DNA of 64,000 nucleotides from Emticicia sp. CRIBPO (GTDB lineage Bacteria > Bacteroidota > Bacteroidia > Cytophagales > Spirosomataceae), in contig NZ_JAAAKV010000001.1 in NCBI RefSeq assembly GCF_009905725.1, positions 1 to 64,000 of the forward strand, read 5' to 3'. This document shows, one piece after another, positions 53,451 through 63,258 of this stretch (its first letter is position 1; the number at the start of each line of letters is the position of its first letter). The notes beneath the pieces are model-generated. The model made no database searches. It saw only the letters and a list, made by a program, of their open reading frames with translations, and was not told the DNA's origin. Made by a program: the position numbers and the translations under genes.

Positions 53451-53509
53451 CACTTTACAGCGGTTGGATAATAGATCAGTAAACACATTTTTAAAATTCT
53501 GAGAGCAGA

Positions 53510-54184
53510 ATGAAAGATCAGTTAGAAGGTTTAAATTTGGTTGATTCATTGAGGCTGATTGCCGGAACTTATCCCGGAGGGGTGGTTTTTTCTTCCTCAT
53601 TCGGGCAGGAAGATCAGGTGATTAGTGACGCTATATGGAAAAACGATCTTGCCATTTCTATTTTCACATTAGATACCGGCAGGTTGTTTCAGGATACTTA
53701 TGAGTTGATGGACATCACCAAAGCCAAGTATAAAAAGAAATTCAAGACCTATTTCCCTGATCAGGAAGCCGTTGAAAAGCTGGTTGAAGAAAAAGGATTC
53801 AACAGTTTTTATGAGTCTGTAGAGAACCGCAAGGAATGCTGTTCTATCAGGAAGATACAGCCTTTGAAAAAGGCATTGGCGGGGGCAAAAGTGTGGATTA
53901 CCGGCTTAAGAGCAGAACAATCGGATAACAGAAGCGGGATGGAAATATGGGAATGGGACGAAAGCAACCAGGTTTTCAAATTCAACCCCCTCATTCATTG
54001 GACCATCGAAGAGGTCCTGGAATATCTTAAAGAAAATAGAGTACCCCAAAACAGATTACATGCCAAAGGATTTATAAGCATTGGTTGTCAGCCTTGTACA
54101 AGGGCTATCGAACCGGGCGAACATCCGCGAGCTGGGAGATGGTGGTGGGAAGAGTCGAAAAAAGAGTGTGGATTACACGCTTAA
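53510..54184 (+). CDS. cysH: Adenylyl-sulfate (APS) reductase, iron-sulfur type
   Basis: Reduces APS to sulfite, with thioredoxin as donor; 224 residues. The paired cysteines NRKECCSIRK and GCQPCTRAI are the marks of the [4Fe-4S] APS-type enzyme, and the catalytic cysteine is in the C-terminal ECGLH. SSSFGQEDQVI is the nucleotide loop. The absence of a cysC-like kinase gene in the cluster agrees with the APS route. First gene of cysHDN. Confidence 0.93.
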   Translation: MKDQLEGLNLVDSLRLIAGTYPGGVVFSSSFGQEDQVISDAIWKNDLAISIFTLDTGRLFQDTYELMDITKAKYKKKFKTYFPDQEAVEKLVEEKGFNSFYESVENRKECCSIRKIQPLKKALAGAKVWITGLRAEQSDNRSGMEIWEWDESNQVFKFNPLIHWTIEEVLEYLKENRVPQNRLHAKGFISIGCQPCTRAIEPGEHPRAGRWWWEESKKECGLHA

Positions 54185-54209
54185 GGATTTTTTTATTTAA
54201 ATGTTTTAA

Positions 54210-55142
54210 ATGGTGGCAGAAGCTAAAGAAAAAGTAAATTTCAAGACCAATAAGAGTTTTCCCAGACAACTGGAAGATGAGGCGATTTATATCCTGAGAG
54301 AAGTGGCCGCTCAGTTTGAGAAACCAGCCATCCTTTTTTCAGGTGGAAAAGATTCAATTACCATTGTCAGATTGGCTCAGAAAGCGTTTTACCCTGGTAA
54401 AATACCTTTCCCTTTGTTGCATGTGGATACGGGACATAACTTCCCTGAAACCATTGAATTCAGAGACGCACTGGTAAAAGAACTGGGTGTTGAACTGATC
54501 GTAAGGAACGTTGAAGATTCGATCAAACAGGGAAAAGTAAAGGAAGAAACCGGTAAATACGCCAGCCGTAATGCCCTTCAGACGGTTACGCTCCTGGATG
54601 CGATCGAAGAACATAAATTTGACGCCTGTATCGGAGGAGCCAGAAGGGATGAGGAAAAAGCCAGGGCAAAAGAAAGGATTTTCTCGGTGAGAAATGACTT
54701 TGGCCAGTGGGATTCCAAAAAACAACGTCCTGAAATTTTTGACATGCTTAACGGTAAGATCGAAATCGGCGAAAACGTAAGGGTCTTCCCTATTTCGAAC
54801 TGGACGGAGCTGGATGTCTGGAATTACATCAAAGAAGAGGAACTTGAGATTCCTTCTATTTACTATTCTCATGAAAGAGATGTTTTTGACCGTGACGGTA
54901 TGATCTGGTCTGATTCGGAATTCATCAACAAAAGTGCGGATGAAATACCTTACAAATCAATCGTCAGATTCAGAACTGTCGGCGACATGACCTGTACTGC
55001 TGCGGTATCTTCTGATGCCAACACCATTGACCAGATTATTGAGGAGATTCTTGGAGCTGAGATTTCTGAACGTGGGGCAAGAATTGACGACAAAAGATCA
55101 GAGGCCGCAATGGAAAAACGTAAACAACAAGGATACTTTTAA
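54210..55142 (+). CDS. cysD: Sulfate adenylyltransferase small subunit
   Basis: ATP-sulfurylase subunit 2, PP-loop ATPase that adenylates sulfate to APS, 310 residues. Seen: ILFSGGKDSITIVRLAQKA (PP-loop SGGKDS), HVDTGHNFPET and GGARRDEEKARAKERIF. It works in a complex with CysN, whose GTPase drives the reaction. It is between cysH (25 bp) and cysN (2 bp). Confidence 0.95.
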   Translation: MVAEAKEKVNFKTNKSFPRQLEDEAIYILREVAAQFEKPAILFSGGKDSITIVRLAQKAFYPGKIPFPLLHVDTGHNFPETIEFRDALVKELGVELIVRNVEDSIKQGKVKEETGKYASRNALQTVTLLDAIEEHKFDACIGGARRDEEKARAKERIFSVRNDFGQWDSKKQRPEIFDMLNGKIEIGENVRVFPISNWTELDVWNYIKEEELEIPSIYYSHERDVFDRDGMIWSDSEFINKSADEIPYKSIVRFRTVGDMTCTAAVSSDANTIDQIIEEILGAEISERGARIDDKRSEAAMEKRKQQGYF

Positions 55143-55144
55143 AG

Positions 55145-56395
55145 ATGGATATATTGAGAATTGCTACAGCCGGGTCTGTAGATGATGGAAAAAGTACATT
55201 GATTGGACGATTATTGTTTGAAACCAATTCAATTACAAAAGATAAAATTGAAGCACTTAAAACCGCTTCGCAAAGAAAAGGTCTTGATTTTGTAGATTTA
55301 TCTCTTCTGACAGACGGTTTGATTGCAGAACGTGAGCAGGGTATTACCATTGATGTTGCCCACATCTATTTCAACACGCCGAACCGCAAATATATCATTG
55401 CCGATACTCCGGGTCACTTCGAATATACCAGAAACATGGTTACCGGAGCTTCCAACGCTTCTGTTTCTATTATCCTGATCGATGCCAGACATGGTGTGAG
55501 TGAGCAGACCAAAAGACACTTTTATATTTCTTCTTTGCTGAGAATCAAAAATGTGATTGTGGCTGTCAACAAAATGGACCTGGCCAATTATGAAGAAAGC
55601 CGTTTTGAAGAAATCAGAAAGGACTTTTTCGAACTGGAAGAGAAAGTGAGATTTGAAGGACAGGAAGTAAACTTTATACCGATTTCTTCGCTTTATGGTG
55701 AAAATATCGTTACAAAGTCAGAAAAAATGGACTGGTATAAAGGAGAACCTTTGCTGACTTTGCTTGAAACGGTTAAAATCGAGGCCCTTGACGGACAGTC
55801 GCATGCCTTCAGATTCCCGGTGCAGTTTGTAATCCGTCCTAAAACGGATGAGTTCCACGACTTCAGAGGTTATGCCGGAAAAGTATCTTCAGGATTTATC
55901 AAACCCGGTGATCTGATTGAGGCTTTGCCAAGCAAACAGATCAGCAAGATCAAGAGTATTCTTAAAGCAGAAACTTCCCTTGAAATTGCCAACCCTGGTG
56001 AATCTGTAGTTCTGACGCTTGAAGATGATATTGATATCAGCCGCGGTGACATGATCGTGAAAGTAGGTGAAGGTCCTGAAATCGTCAAGTCGTTTTCTGC
56101 ACAGGTTTGCTGGATGGACAGCAATCCGTTAGTGGCCGGAAAGAACTATCTTATTCAGCATGGCACCAACAGGCAGAAGACTAAGGTATCGGGCATCGGT
56201 GCGGTTATGAACGTTGAGATCATGGAAGAGAGCAGTGACAGCCAGGATTTGAAATTGAACCAGATCGGAATAGTTGATTTCCGTTTCGCAGGATTTGTGT
56301 ATCCTGATAAATATGAAGTAAACCCTGCCAACGGGGCGTTCATCATCATTGATGAATTTTCGAACAACACTGTAGGCGTCGGATTCGTCATCTGA
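55145..56395 (+). CDS. cysN: Sulfate adenylyltransferase large subunit
   Basis: GTPase subunit of ATP sulfurylase, EF-Tu-like, 416 residues. Seen: P-loop AGSVDDGKSTLIGRLL, the switch region EREQGITIDVAHI, DTPGHFEY, and the base motif VNKMDL. Two beta-barrel domains follow. There is no C-terminal APS kinase (CysC) domain, so APS is the end product, matching the APS-type CysH. A terminator follows. Confidence 0.95.
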   Translation: MDILRIATAGSVDDGKSTLIGRLLFETNSITKDKIEALKTASQRKGLDFVDLSLLTDGLIAEREQGITIDVAHIYFNTPNRKYIIADTPGHFEYTRNMVTGASNASVSIILIDARHGVSEQTKRHFYISSLLRIKNVIVAVNKMDLANYEESRFEEIRKDFFELEEKVRFEGQEVNFIPISSLYGENIVTKSEKMDWYKGEPLLTLLETVKIEALDGQSHAFRFPVQFVIRPKTDEFHDFRGYAGKVSSGFIKPGDLIEALPSKQISKIKSILKAETSLEIANPGESVVLTLEDDIDISRGDMIVKVGEGPEIVKSFSAQVCWMDSNPLVAGKNYLIQHGTNRQKTKVSGIGAVMNVEIMEESSDSQDLKLNQIGIVDFRFAGFVYPDKYEVNPANGAFIIIDEFSNNTVGVGFVI

Positions 56396-56415
56396 GAAAA
56401 AAATATATTTAAAAA

Positions 56416-56446
56416 GGCGGTTGGGAAATTCTCAACCGCCTTTTTT
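56416..56446 (+). terminator. Intrinsic terminator of the cysHDN operon
   Basis: Stem GGCGGTTG (56416-56423) and CAACCGCC (56433-56440) with a 9-base loop, then TTTTTT. Confidence 0.88.
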
Positions 56447-56488
56447 ATTGACCCCGATCTTAGCTCTAACGGGCTGAATTCCAAGCCT

Positions 56489-56546
56489 CTGAGAATTCGA
56501 TATTTTTAACCCGTCCTGACATTGGTGCAGAATATTCAATTCTCAG
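56489..56546. repeat. Imperfect 16-bp inverted repeat
   Basis: CTGAGAATTCGATATT and AATATTCAATTCTCAG match as an inverted pair at 14 of 16 positions, with a 26-base loop. It lies between two convergent genes' ends and may be a weak terminator of the transporter gene or a relic; no other copy is seen in the window. Confidence 0.4.
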
Positions 56547-56614
56547 GCGAAATAGAAATTCTTATATTTTTTACCTGAAAAATGATAAAACATTCGTAAA
56601 ATCCTTAAATGGGT

Positions 56615-57388
56615 TTAAAATGGCGTAAATGTGGCATCTTCAATCATTTTATGAGAATGCTCCTTGCCCAAATATTTGTCGATCAGGTAATGAGCCAGGT
56701 AAATGACCGGAGTCATCAGAATGGCTACGAAAAATTTGTAAATGTAGTTGACAGTGCCCACCGCAAACACCTGATCAAGTTTCCAGTTGCCGAATACAAA
56801 GAAGGCAATGAAGATCACGACAAAGCTATCGATCATCTGGGAGACCAGGGTCGAGCCAGTTGCCCTTAACCAGATGTATTTATTTTTGGTGATGTTTCTC
56901 AACCTGTGAAAAATGTACGCGTCCAGTACCTGCCCGATCAGGAAGGCAGTTAAACTACCGGTGATGATGCCGAGCCCTTGTCTGAAAATCATTTTGAAAG
57001 CTTCGTTGATGTCCAGTGCTTTTCCGTTGGAGTCTACACTGTTGACATCCAGCCAGAACGCCGCCGGCACAAGAGACGTAGCGACGTAAATCAGGATAAA
57101 GCTGTAAGCGATGAGAGCTGCAGTGAGGTATGAAATTCTTTTGACCCCCTTGGTGCCGAAGTACTCATTGATGATATCAGAAGTAACAAAAACGACCGGC
57201 CAGTTAAGTACACCTGCCGTCATGTTAAAATCGAGCATGTACCCGAAAATATTCAGCTGGGCCGGTTTGAATCCGAATGTCGCTTCAGCTGAAAAAATTT
57301 TTGCCCCGATGATTTCGGCAATGATGGCACTGGTCAGGAAAATTCCGCAAAGGATTAGGTAAAGGGTTTGTTTTTTAGTCAGGCTCAT
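56615..57388 (-). CDS. Queuosine-precursor transporter, YhhQ-like
   Basis: Inner-membrane protein of 257 residues with about six spans. The family pattern is seen at IIAEIIGAKIFSAE (first span), VFVTSDIINEYFGTKGVKR and DSFVVIFIAFFVFGNW. YhhQ-type proteins take up queuine-related bases for tRNA modification. It follows lolD by 4 bp on the same strand and probably shares its transcript. Confidence 0.87.
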   Translation of the reverse strand: MSLTKKQTLYLILCGIFLTSAIIAEIIGAKIFSAEATFGFKPAQLNIFGYMLDFNMTAGVLNWPVVFVTSDIINEYFGTKGVKRISYLTAALIAYSFILIYVATSLVPAAFWLDVNSVDSNGKALDINEAFKMIFRQGLGIITGSLTAFLIGQVLDAYIFHRLRNITKNKYIWLRATGSTLVSQMIDSFVVIFIAFFVFGNWKLDQVFAVGTVNYIYKFFVAILMTPVIYLAHYLIDKYLGKEHSHKMIEDATFTPF

Positions 57389-57392
57389 ATGT

Positions 57393-58043
57393 TTAGATTA
57401 TTTTTCCATCCTCTAATTTAATAGTTCTGTCTGACATTCCCGCCAGATCAGGGTTGTGAGTTACAATCACAAAAGAACAATTAAACCTGTCACGTAAGTC
57501 AAAGAACAAACGGTGAAGTTCATCAGCATTTTTGGAATCCAGGTTGCCGCTGGGCTCATCCGCAAAAACGTACCTGGGTGAATTGATCAGGGCCCTGGCC
57601 ACAGCCACCCGTTGCTGTTCTCCTCCCGACATTTCAGAAGGCAGGTGGGTAGCCCTCTCAGAGAGGTTGAGCAGGTCTAACAACTCCAGGGCTTTCTCTT
57701 CTGTTTTCTTTTTATCGGCCTTCCCTACCCAGGCCGGAAGGCATACGTTTTCGAGGGCCGTGAGCTCTGCCATGAGGTTGTGAAACTGGAAAATAAAGCC
57801 TATTTTCTCATTTCTGACGCCTGAAAGAAGCTTGTCGCTCAATTGGCTCAACTCTATTTTATCCAAATAAATTTTTCCGGAATCGGCCTTGTCAAGGGTC
57901 CCCAATATGTGCAGAAGGGTACTTTTGCCGGCACCCGATGCACCGACAATAGAAACAATCTCTGAAGCCTCTATTTTCAGGTTAATATTCTTTAAAACTT
58001 CCAGATGACCATATTTTTTTGAAATATTGACTGCTTCTAACAT
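57393..58043 (-). CDS. ABC transporter ATP-binding protein, LolD-like
   Basis: ATPase of 216 residues. Seen: Walker [16 protein letters not shown], signature [15 protein letters not shown], Walker [13 protein letters not shown] and the H-loop VTHN. The sequence near [16 protein letters not shown] is typical of the LolD/MacB/FtsE group. LolD works with LolC/E to release lipoproteins from the inner membrane; no permease is adjacent here. It could serve another MacB-type export. Confidence 0.87.
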   Translation of the reverse strand: MLEAVNISKKYGHLEVLKNINLKIEASEIVSIVGASGAGKSTLLHILGTLDKADSGKIYLDKIELSQLSDKLLSGVRNEKIGFIFQFHNLMAELTALENVCLPAWVGKADKKKTEEKALELLDLLNLSERATHLPSEMSGGEQQRVAVARALINSPRYVFADEPSGNLDSKNADELHRLFFDLRDRFNCSFVIVTHNPDLAGMSDRTIKLEDGKII

Positions 58044-58163
58044 TTTTTATTGGTTTTAATGAACACTAAAACTTAGTTTTTTAAGATTATCTTATGAAAC
58101 GGCGGAATAATTTGCTAATTTGGCAAAAAATTAGAAAAGTTCAATTTTTATTCTCAATTAAAT

Positions 58164-59375
58164 ATGAATATTCACGAATACCAAGGAAAAGAAATTTTAG
58201 CTAAGTATGGAGTAAGGATTCAGAGAGGCGTCGTTGCTGAGACTGTTGAACAAGCCATAGAAGGGTATCAGAAAATAGCGGAGTTAACCAACTCAAAGTT
58301 TGCAGTTGTTAAGTCCCAGATTCATGCCGGTGGTAGAGGAAAGGGTAAAATTGTCGGTACAGAACAAAGAGGTGTTCAGTTGGCAAAGTCTGCTGATGAT
58401 GTTAAAACCATTGCTGAGAACCTTCTTGGTAATGTTTTGGTGACCATACAAACCGGACCTGAAGGAAAGCTTGTGAACAAGCTTCTTATCGCCGAAGATG
58501 CTTACTATCCTGGTGAGAGTGATCCGAAAGAGTTTTATGTTTCTATTTTGTTAGACAGGGCCAAAGCCTGTAACGTGATCATGGCCTCTACCGAAGGTGG
58601 TATGGACATCGAAGAAGTAGCTGAGCATACTCCGGAGAAAATATTTAAAGAATGGATTGATCCGAGAGTGGGTATCCAGCCTTTTCAGGCACGTAAAGTA
58701 GCCAACAAACTGGGTCTTAAAGGAACTGCCAACAAAGAAATGGTAAGCTTCATCACTGCCCTTTACAAAGCATACGAAGAATCAGATTCTGCTATGTTCG
58801 AAATCAACCCGGTTTTGAAAACTTCAGATGACAAGATCCTTGCTGTTGATGCCAAAGTGAACCTGGATGACAACGCTTTGTTCAGACACAAAGACCTGGC
58901 TGTCCTTCGTGATAAGGCAGAAGAAGATCCGATGGAAGTAGAAGCCTCTGAAAATGACCTTAACTATGTGAAACTTGACGGAAACGTTGGTTGTATGGTA
59001 AACGGTGCAGGTCTGGCAATGGCGACTATGGACATCATCAAACTTTACGGTGGTGAGCCTGCCAACTTCCTTGACGTGGGTGGTGGAGCTAACGCTAAAA
59101 CTGTTGAAGCCGGTTTCAGACTGATCCTTAAAGACCCGAATGTTAAAGCTATTTTCGTGAACATCTTTGGTGGAATCGTTCGTTGTGACAGGGTGGCTAC
59201 CGGTATCGTGGAAGCCTACAAAACCATCGGCGAAATTCCTGTTCCGATTGTCGTGAGACTTCAGGGAACGAACGCTGAAGAAGGAGCTAAAATCATCAAC
59301 GAATCAGGTTTGAAAGTATTTTCTGCCGTATTGTTGAAAGACGCAGCTGAGCTTGTTCAGAAGGTAATTTCTTAA
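58164..59375 (+). CDS. sucC: Succinyl-CoA synthetase, beta subunit
   Basis: TCA-cycle enzyme subunit of 403 residues that couples succinyl-CoA cleavage to ATP or GTP formation. Seen: MNIHEYQGKEILAKYGV, AGGRGKGKIVGTE and the C-terminal NIFGGIVRCDRVATGIV. The sucD gene is not adjacent; an intrinsic terminator and a regulator gene follow. Two near-consensus TAnTTTG boxes lie in the 120-bp spacer upstream. Confidence 0.95.
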   Translation: MNIHEYQGKEILAKYGVRIQRGVVAETVEQAIEGYQKIAELTNSKFAVVKSQIHAGGRGKGKIVGTEQRGVQLAKSADDVKTIAENLLGNVLVTIQTGPEGKLVNKLLIAEDAYYPGESDPKEFYVSILLDRAKACNVIMASTEGGMDIEEVAEHTPEKIFKEWIDPRVGIQPFQARKVANKLGLKGTANKEMVSFITALYKAYEESDSAMFEINPVLKTSDDKILAVDAKVNLDDNALFRHKDLAVLRDKAEEDPMEVEASENDLNYVKLDGNVGCMVNGAGLAMATMDIIKLYGGEPANFLDVGGGANAKTVEAGFRLILKDPNVKAIFVNIFGGIVRCDRVATGIVEAYKTIGEIPVPIVVRLQGTNAEEGAKIINESGLKVFSAVLLKDAAELVQKVIS

Positions 59376-59401
59376 AAAGTTAAGTATTATTACAAATAAT
59401 G

Positions 59402-59431
59402 AAAACCGTGAGGCATGCCTTACGGTTTTTT
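59402..59431 (+). terminator. Intrinsic terminator of sucC
   Basis: Stem AAAACCGTGAGG / CCTTACGGTTTT with a 4-base loop and one wobble pair, followed by TT and TGTTT. Confidence 0.8.
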
Positions 59432-59563
59432 GTTTAAAAGAACTTTCGCTGCCACTCATCCCATAAAACATGACTTTCACCACTTTTTCAAATATCTTTA
59501 CTTTCAGAAGGTTAATATTGTACAGGTTAGAAAACTGACCGGCTGTGAAAAAGTAAAAGCTCA

Positions 59564-60373
59564 ATGGAAAATCTGAAAACAGGCCAGTTCTTCGGCCAGA
59601 CCAACGAAATTATTCACCTGGATGGATTAACACTGACAGACACGGAGTATACCCACAGCAAGGTGGACTGGCACTATCATGAAAATGCCTATTTCACTTT
59701 TATCCTGGAAGGGAGTGTCATAGAAGGCAACAGAAAAGAAACCTATCATTGCGATGCCGGCAGTTTATTGTTTCACAACTGGCAGGATGCCCACTACAAT
59801 ATAAAACCGGATGGTTTTACCAGGGGCTTCCACATTGAGCTGGATCAGAACTGGTATCGTTCCTTTGATTTCAATGCTGATGCGGTACAGGGAAGTGTAA
59901 AGCTGGTACATCCGCAGGTGAAGATCCTGATGTACAATATATTCAGGGAAACAAAACTCAACGATACTTCAAAACAGCTGGCTATCAATACTTTATTGAT
60001 TGATATATTCAGCAGGATAGTCAATACACCATCCGCGTCACACAGGAATCCGCCGGGCTGGGTAAATAAACTGAAAGAAACATTGCATGACTCCCCTACC
60101 GAAGAATGGAGCCTGCATGCCCTGGCACTTTATCTTGATATTCATCCGGTACATCTCTCGAGGGATTTTACAAAATATTTTAATTGTAACCTGGGTGAAT
60201 ACCTCAGGAACATTAAGATCCAAAGGTCCCTGGCCATGTTATCTGATAAAGAATTATCGCTGACGGATATCGCACTGGAATGTGGTTTTTCAGACCAGAG
60301 TCATTTTATACGTTGCTTCAAGGCATCCAATCATATCAATCCCTCACATTACCGGAAACTTTTATTAAAATAA
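59564..60373 (+). CDS. AraC-family transcriptional regulator
   Basis: Regulator of 269 residues with an N-terminal cupin-like sensor domain (histidine-rich VDWHYHENAYFTFILEG) and a C-terminal pair of helix-turn-helix motifs (about 175-265; LALYLDIHPVHLSRDFTKYF and LTDIALECGFSDQSHFIRCF). Length is normal. It lies 76 bp before a serine hydrolase gene on the same strand, so that gene, and possibly the second hydrolase near the window end, are candidate targets. Confidence 0.9.
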   Translation: MENLKTGQFFGQTNEIIHLDGLTLTDTEYTHSKVDWHYHENAYFTFILEGSVIEGNRKETYHCDAGSLLFHNWQDAHYNIKPDGFTRGFHIELDQNWYRSFDFNADAVQGSVKLVHPQVKILMYNIFRETKLNDTSKQLAINTLLIDIFSRIVNTPSASHRNPPGWVNKLKETLHDSPTEEWSLHALALYLDIHPVHLSRDFTKYFNCNLGEYLRNIKIQRSLAMLSDKELSLTDIALECGFSDQSHFIRCFKASNHINPSHYRKLLLK

Positions 60374-60449
60374 AACAGAAGTGTTAAACCTGTTCTATTT
60401 TCGTGGATTGCGGGAGGGTAGCTTTGTGAAAGATTAAAACAATATTCAA

Positions 60450-62102
60450 ATGAAAAACTTCTTATCAATGCTGCTGGTGCTACTCTGTGTTTTACCTGTC
60501 GCAGCTCAGTCAACAGATTTTGTCAAAGACAATGGGATCAGTTCTCCCCTGCACCGGGCCAACCTGGGCAAAATCGCTTTTACATCCAAAGCCATTACCC
60601 TGGAAAATCTGAAAGAATCGGATTTTATCACCCAATCTGATCTGACAAATAAGTCCAGCCTCTTTATATCGGTATTTATGGAGAAGTCTCTGACCAATTA
60701 TATGCATCCGCTCGCTCCGGAGCTATCAAGGGAAGAGCTTTATAAAGCAGGAAATTTTCAATTCTCATTTTTTGTGGACAATCAACTGATCTACAAGGAA
60801 AATATAAATTACGGTGCAGGTCTGCCTGATCATAAAGACCATCAAACGGTACTGATAAGGCCATTTCTGAGCTATCCTAACCGCGTTGGCTGGTGGAGCG
60901 AGTACATGTGGGAAAGGTTTAAAAACAACGGCGGAAATAAAGCCCTGACAGAAGGAAAACATATTTTTAGGCTGGAGATCCGGCCTTATGTGAACCTGAT
61001 GGAGGTAAAAACAGGAGACTTAATTGCGTCTGGTGAAATTGAATTGAATGTCAGATTTCCGAAAGTTGATATTTCTAAAGTCCGGTTAAATGAGGTAAAG
61101 CCTTATCCGGGGTTTGAAGTTTCCAAAGAGCATTATGATACTGATAAGATCAAACTACTGAAAGGAAATGTGGACGAAGCTGTTTTCAGGAGCATTACGA
61201 GTGTGGTGGTCATAAAAAACGGTAAGCTGCTGATAGAAGAATATTTTAACGGGGCTGACAGAAACAGTCGTCACGATCCCCGTTCTGTAGGCAAATCGTT
61301 TGCTTCGACAATGGCCGGAATCGCGATTCATGAAAAATATCTTAAAAATGAGGATGTACCGCTTAAAGCTGTTTATGACCTGAAAAAGTATCAGAATTAT
61401 TCTGTTTTGAAAGACAATACGACGGTAAAGGACTTGCTGACAATGAGCTCCGTTTTTGATGGGAACGATGACCAAAGCGACTCTCCGGGTAATGAAGAAA
61501 ACATGTATCCGACAGCCGATTGGGTAAAGTTCACACTGGATCTGCCAGCAGACTCAGCCCTTGCGAAAAAACCCTGGCATTATTTTACAGCCGGAGTCGT
61601 GCTTCTTGGCGATATCATTCATAAGAAAGTACCGGGCGGTCTCGAAAAATATGCTGATGAGAAGCTTTTCAAGCCTTTGGGAATCACCCAATATCAGTGG
61701 CAGTACACTCCTCAGCATGTGGCCAACACAGCCGGAGGAATACAAATGAACTCGCTTGATTTTGCCAAATACGGACAATTATATAAGAACAGAGGGGTTT
61801 GGAACAATAAGCGGCTCATCCCTCCGACATGGGTGGACAAGACTTTTACAAAGCATAAATCTATTCCGGGAAGAAATAATGAATTTTACGGATATTTATT
61901 CTGGAACAAAAAATACCTGGTCAACAATAAAGAATATGAGACTTTTTATTGTGCCGGTAACGGAGGCAACAAAATATTCGTCTTCAAAGATCAGCCGCTG
62001 GTGATTGTGGTGACCGCCACAGCCTACGGGGCACCTTATGGACACCCCCAGGTAGACAAGATGATGCAGGACTATATTTTGCCGGCTGTCATTGACAAAT
62101 AA
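60450..62102 (+). CDS. Serine hydrolase, beta-lactamase class C-like
   Basis: Exported protein of 550 residues. A signal peptide (MKNFLSMLLVLLCVLPVAAQ) and an N-terminal region of about 200 residues without recognised fold precede the penicillin-binding-like domain (about 245-550). The nucleophile motif SxxK is S279-V-G-K282, the second motif is Y378-F-T (Asn of the usual YxN lost), and a GNGG near the third motif is seen. Likely hydrolyses an ester or D-peptide; substrate unknown. A TAGCTTTG element at 60419-60426 could be its promoter. Confidence 0.83.
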   Translation: MKNFLSMLLVLLCVLPVAAQSTDFVKDNGISSPLHRANLGKIAFTSKAITLENLKESDFITQSDLTNKSSLFISVFMEKSLTNYMHPLAPELSREELYKAGNFQFSFFVDNQLIYKENINYGAGLPDHKDHQTVLIRPFLSYPNRVGWWSEYMWERFKNNGGNKALTEGKHIFRLEIRPYVNLMEVKTGDLIASGEIELNVRFPKVDISKVRLNEVKPYPGFEVSKEHYDTDKIKLLKGNVDEAVFRSITSVVVIKNGKLLIEEYFNGADRNSRHDPRSVGKSFASTMAGIAIHEKYLKNEDVPLKAVYDLKKYQNYSVLKDNTTVKDLLTMSSVFDGNDDQSDSPGNEENMYPTADWVKFTLDLPADSALAKKPWHYFTAGVVLLGDIIHKKVPGGLEKYADEKLFKPLGITQYQWQYTPQHVANTAGGIQMNSLDFAKYGQLYKNRGVWNNKRLIPPTWVDKTFTKHKSIPGRNNEFYGYLFWNKKYLVNNKEYETFYCAGNGGNKIFVFKDQPLVIVVTATAYGAPYGHPQVDKMMQDYILPAVIDK

Positions 62103-62110
62103 GCAGAAAA

Positions 62111-62143
62111 GCCGCTTTCAGGATATTGAAAGCGGCTTTTTTT
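62111..62143. terminator. Bidirectional intrinsic terminator
   Basis: Perfect 10-bp stem GCCGCTTTCA / TGAAAGCGGC, loop of 6, T-run on the plus-strand side and A-run on the other. It serves the hydrolase and, from the other side, the FKBP gene. Confidence 0.85.
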
Positions 62144-62160
62144 ACTTTATTGATAACGGT

Positions 62161-62613
62161 TTACTTAGCGGAAACCACCTCTACTTCAAACAGCAGCGGG
62201 GCGTACGGAGGAATATCTTTTCCTGATCCGGCATAACCGTAACCGATGGAAGAGGGGAAAATCAGGGTAGCCTTCTCTCCCACTTTCATTTTGGCCACAC
62301 CCTCGTCAAAGCCCTTGATGACTCTTCCGGCTCCTAAAACGAAATTAAAATTGCCGCTATCGAATTTCTTTCCTGACAAAAGTTTCCCTGTGTAGTTAAG
62401 ATTAATGGTTTGCCCGGTTTTAACTGCCAGTCCGGTTGATTCCTTGGTTCTGATAAATCTCAGCCCGCTGGAAGTCTTTTCTGTCACAACAATATTATTG
62501 GCTGAAATATAATTTTCGATTTGCTCTTCTTCTGGAAGGGACGAGACTTCGTCTTTCTGGCACGAAAAAATAGATAGTAAAATAAATGTAAAACCTAAAG
62601 TGAGTCTTTTCAT
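62161..62613 (-). CDS. FKBP-type peptidyl-prolyl isomerase lipoprotein
   Basis: Protein of 150 residues with a lipobox (LLSIFSC). The FKBP fold covers about 50-150, with VKTGQTINLNYTGKL, KFDSGNFNFVLGAGRVIKGF in part, FDEGVAKMKVGEKATLIFP and GYGYAGSGKDIPPYAPL. It would act as a periplasmic folding factor. Convergent with the serine hydrolase through a shared terminator. Its promoter-like element is at 62648-62655. Confidence 0.92.
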   Translation of the reverse strand: MKRLTLGFTFILLSIFSCQKDEVSSLPEEEQIENYISANNIVVTEKTSSGLRFIRTKESTGLAVKTGQTINLNYTGKLLSGKKFDSGNFNFVLGAGRVIKGFDEGVAKMKVGEKATLIFPSSIGYGYAGSGKDIPPYAPLLFEVEVVSAK

Positions 62614-62647
62614 GAATAATTTCTTTTTAGTAAGATAATTGAGAGAT

Positions 62648-62655
62648 CAAAATTA
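62648..62655 (-). promoter_or_regulatory. Putative -7 element (TAATTTTG) for the FKBP lipoprotein
   Basis: Matches TAnnTTTG on the minus strand, with TTTG 23 bp upstream (62679-62682); the leader is about 30 bases. Confidence 0.5.
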
Positions 62656-62705
62656 AATCTTAATTTCGGTTATTAAGTCAAACCAGGAGTACAAATATAA
62701 ATCTT

Positions 62706-63227
62706 ATGTCAAAAAACTCACTTGAAGTATGGCTTCGCGGACCACTTGAAGGCATACCCCCCTTGCTGCAACCTGCCGCCCATGCTTTGCTTCAGGCCCA
62801 GGAAGAACTGAATCTGCTGTTGGTTGATTTTGACGAAACCTATCTTTGGGAAAGACCTTCAGGATTGGCCTCGGTTGCTTTTCATCTGCAACATTTATCC
62901 GGAGTACTGGACAGACTTTTTACCTATGCCGACGGCCATTTACTGAATCCTGAACAACTGGCCGATCTGGCGAAAGAAAATGAGGCGTTTATTGAATGTA
63001 TGAATGCTGAACATCTGCTTTCCAGGTTCAATAAACAGATAGAGAAATCAATGGAGTACCTGAAAAATGTGGATCAGGATACCCTGACGGAGGTCAGAGG
63101 TGTAGGAAGAAACCAGATACCATCTACCAAATTGGGATTGCTGTTCCACGCGGCCGAACATACCATGCGGCATTTAGGGCAGCTGCTGGTAACAATAAGG
63201 GTCCTGAATCCGGGCATTAAGCAATAA
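62706..63227 (+). CDS. DinB-family protein
   Basis: Four-helix putative metal-dependent enzyme of 173 residues. The histidine pattern is H in SVAFHLQHLSGVLDR and two in LFHAAEHTMRHLGQL, which is the DinB metal triad. The family includes thiol transferases; no substrate can be given. Divergent from the FKBP gene. Confidence 0.82.
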   Translation: MSKNSLEVWLRGPLEGIPPLLQPAAHALLQAQEELNLLLVDFDETYLWERPSGLASVAFHLQHLSGVLDRLFTYADGHLLNPEQLADLAKENEAFIECMNAEHLLSRFNKQIEKSMEYLKNVDQDTLTEVRGVGRNQIPSTKLGLLFHAAEHTMRHLGQLLVTIRVLNPGIKQ

Positions 63228-63258
63228 TCTTCTGTATCCGGCTCCAGGTTTTGCGGGT

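Noticed and set aside
53224-53509. Riboswitch before cysH
   Set aside because: Only a promoter-like box and a weak hairpin are visible; no SAM or other known riboswitch core was recognised.
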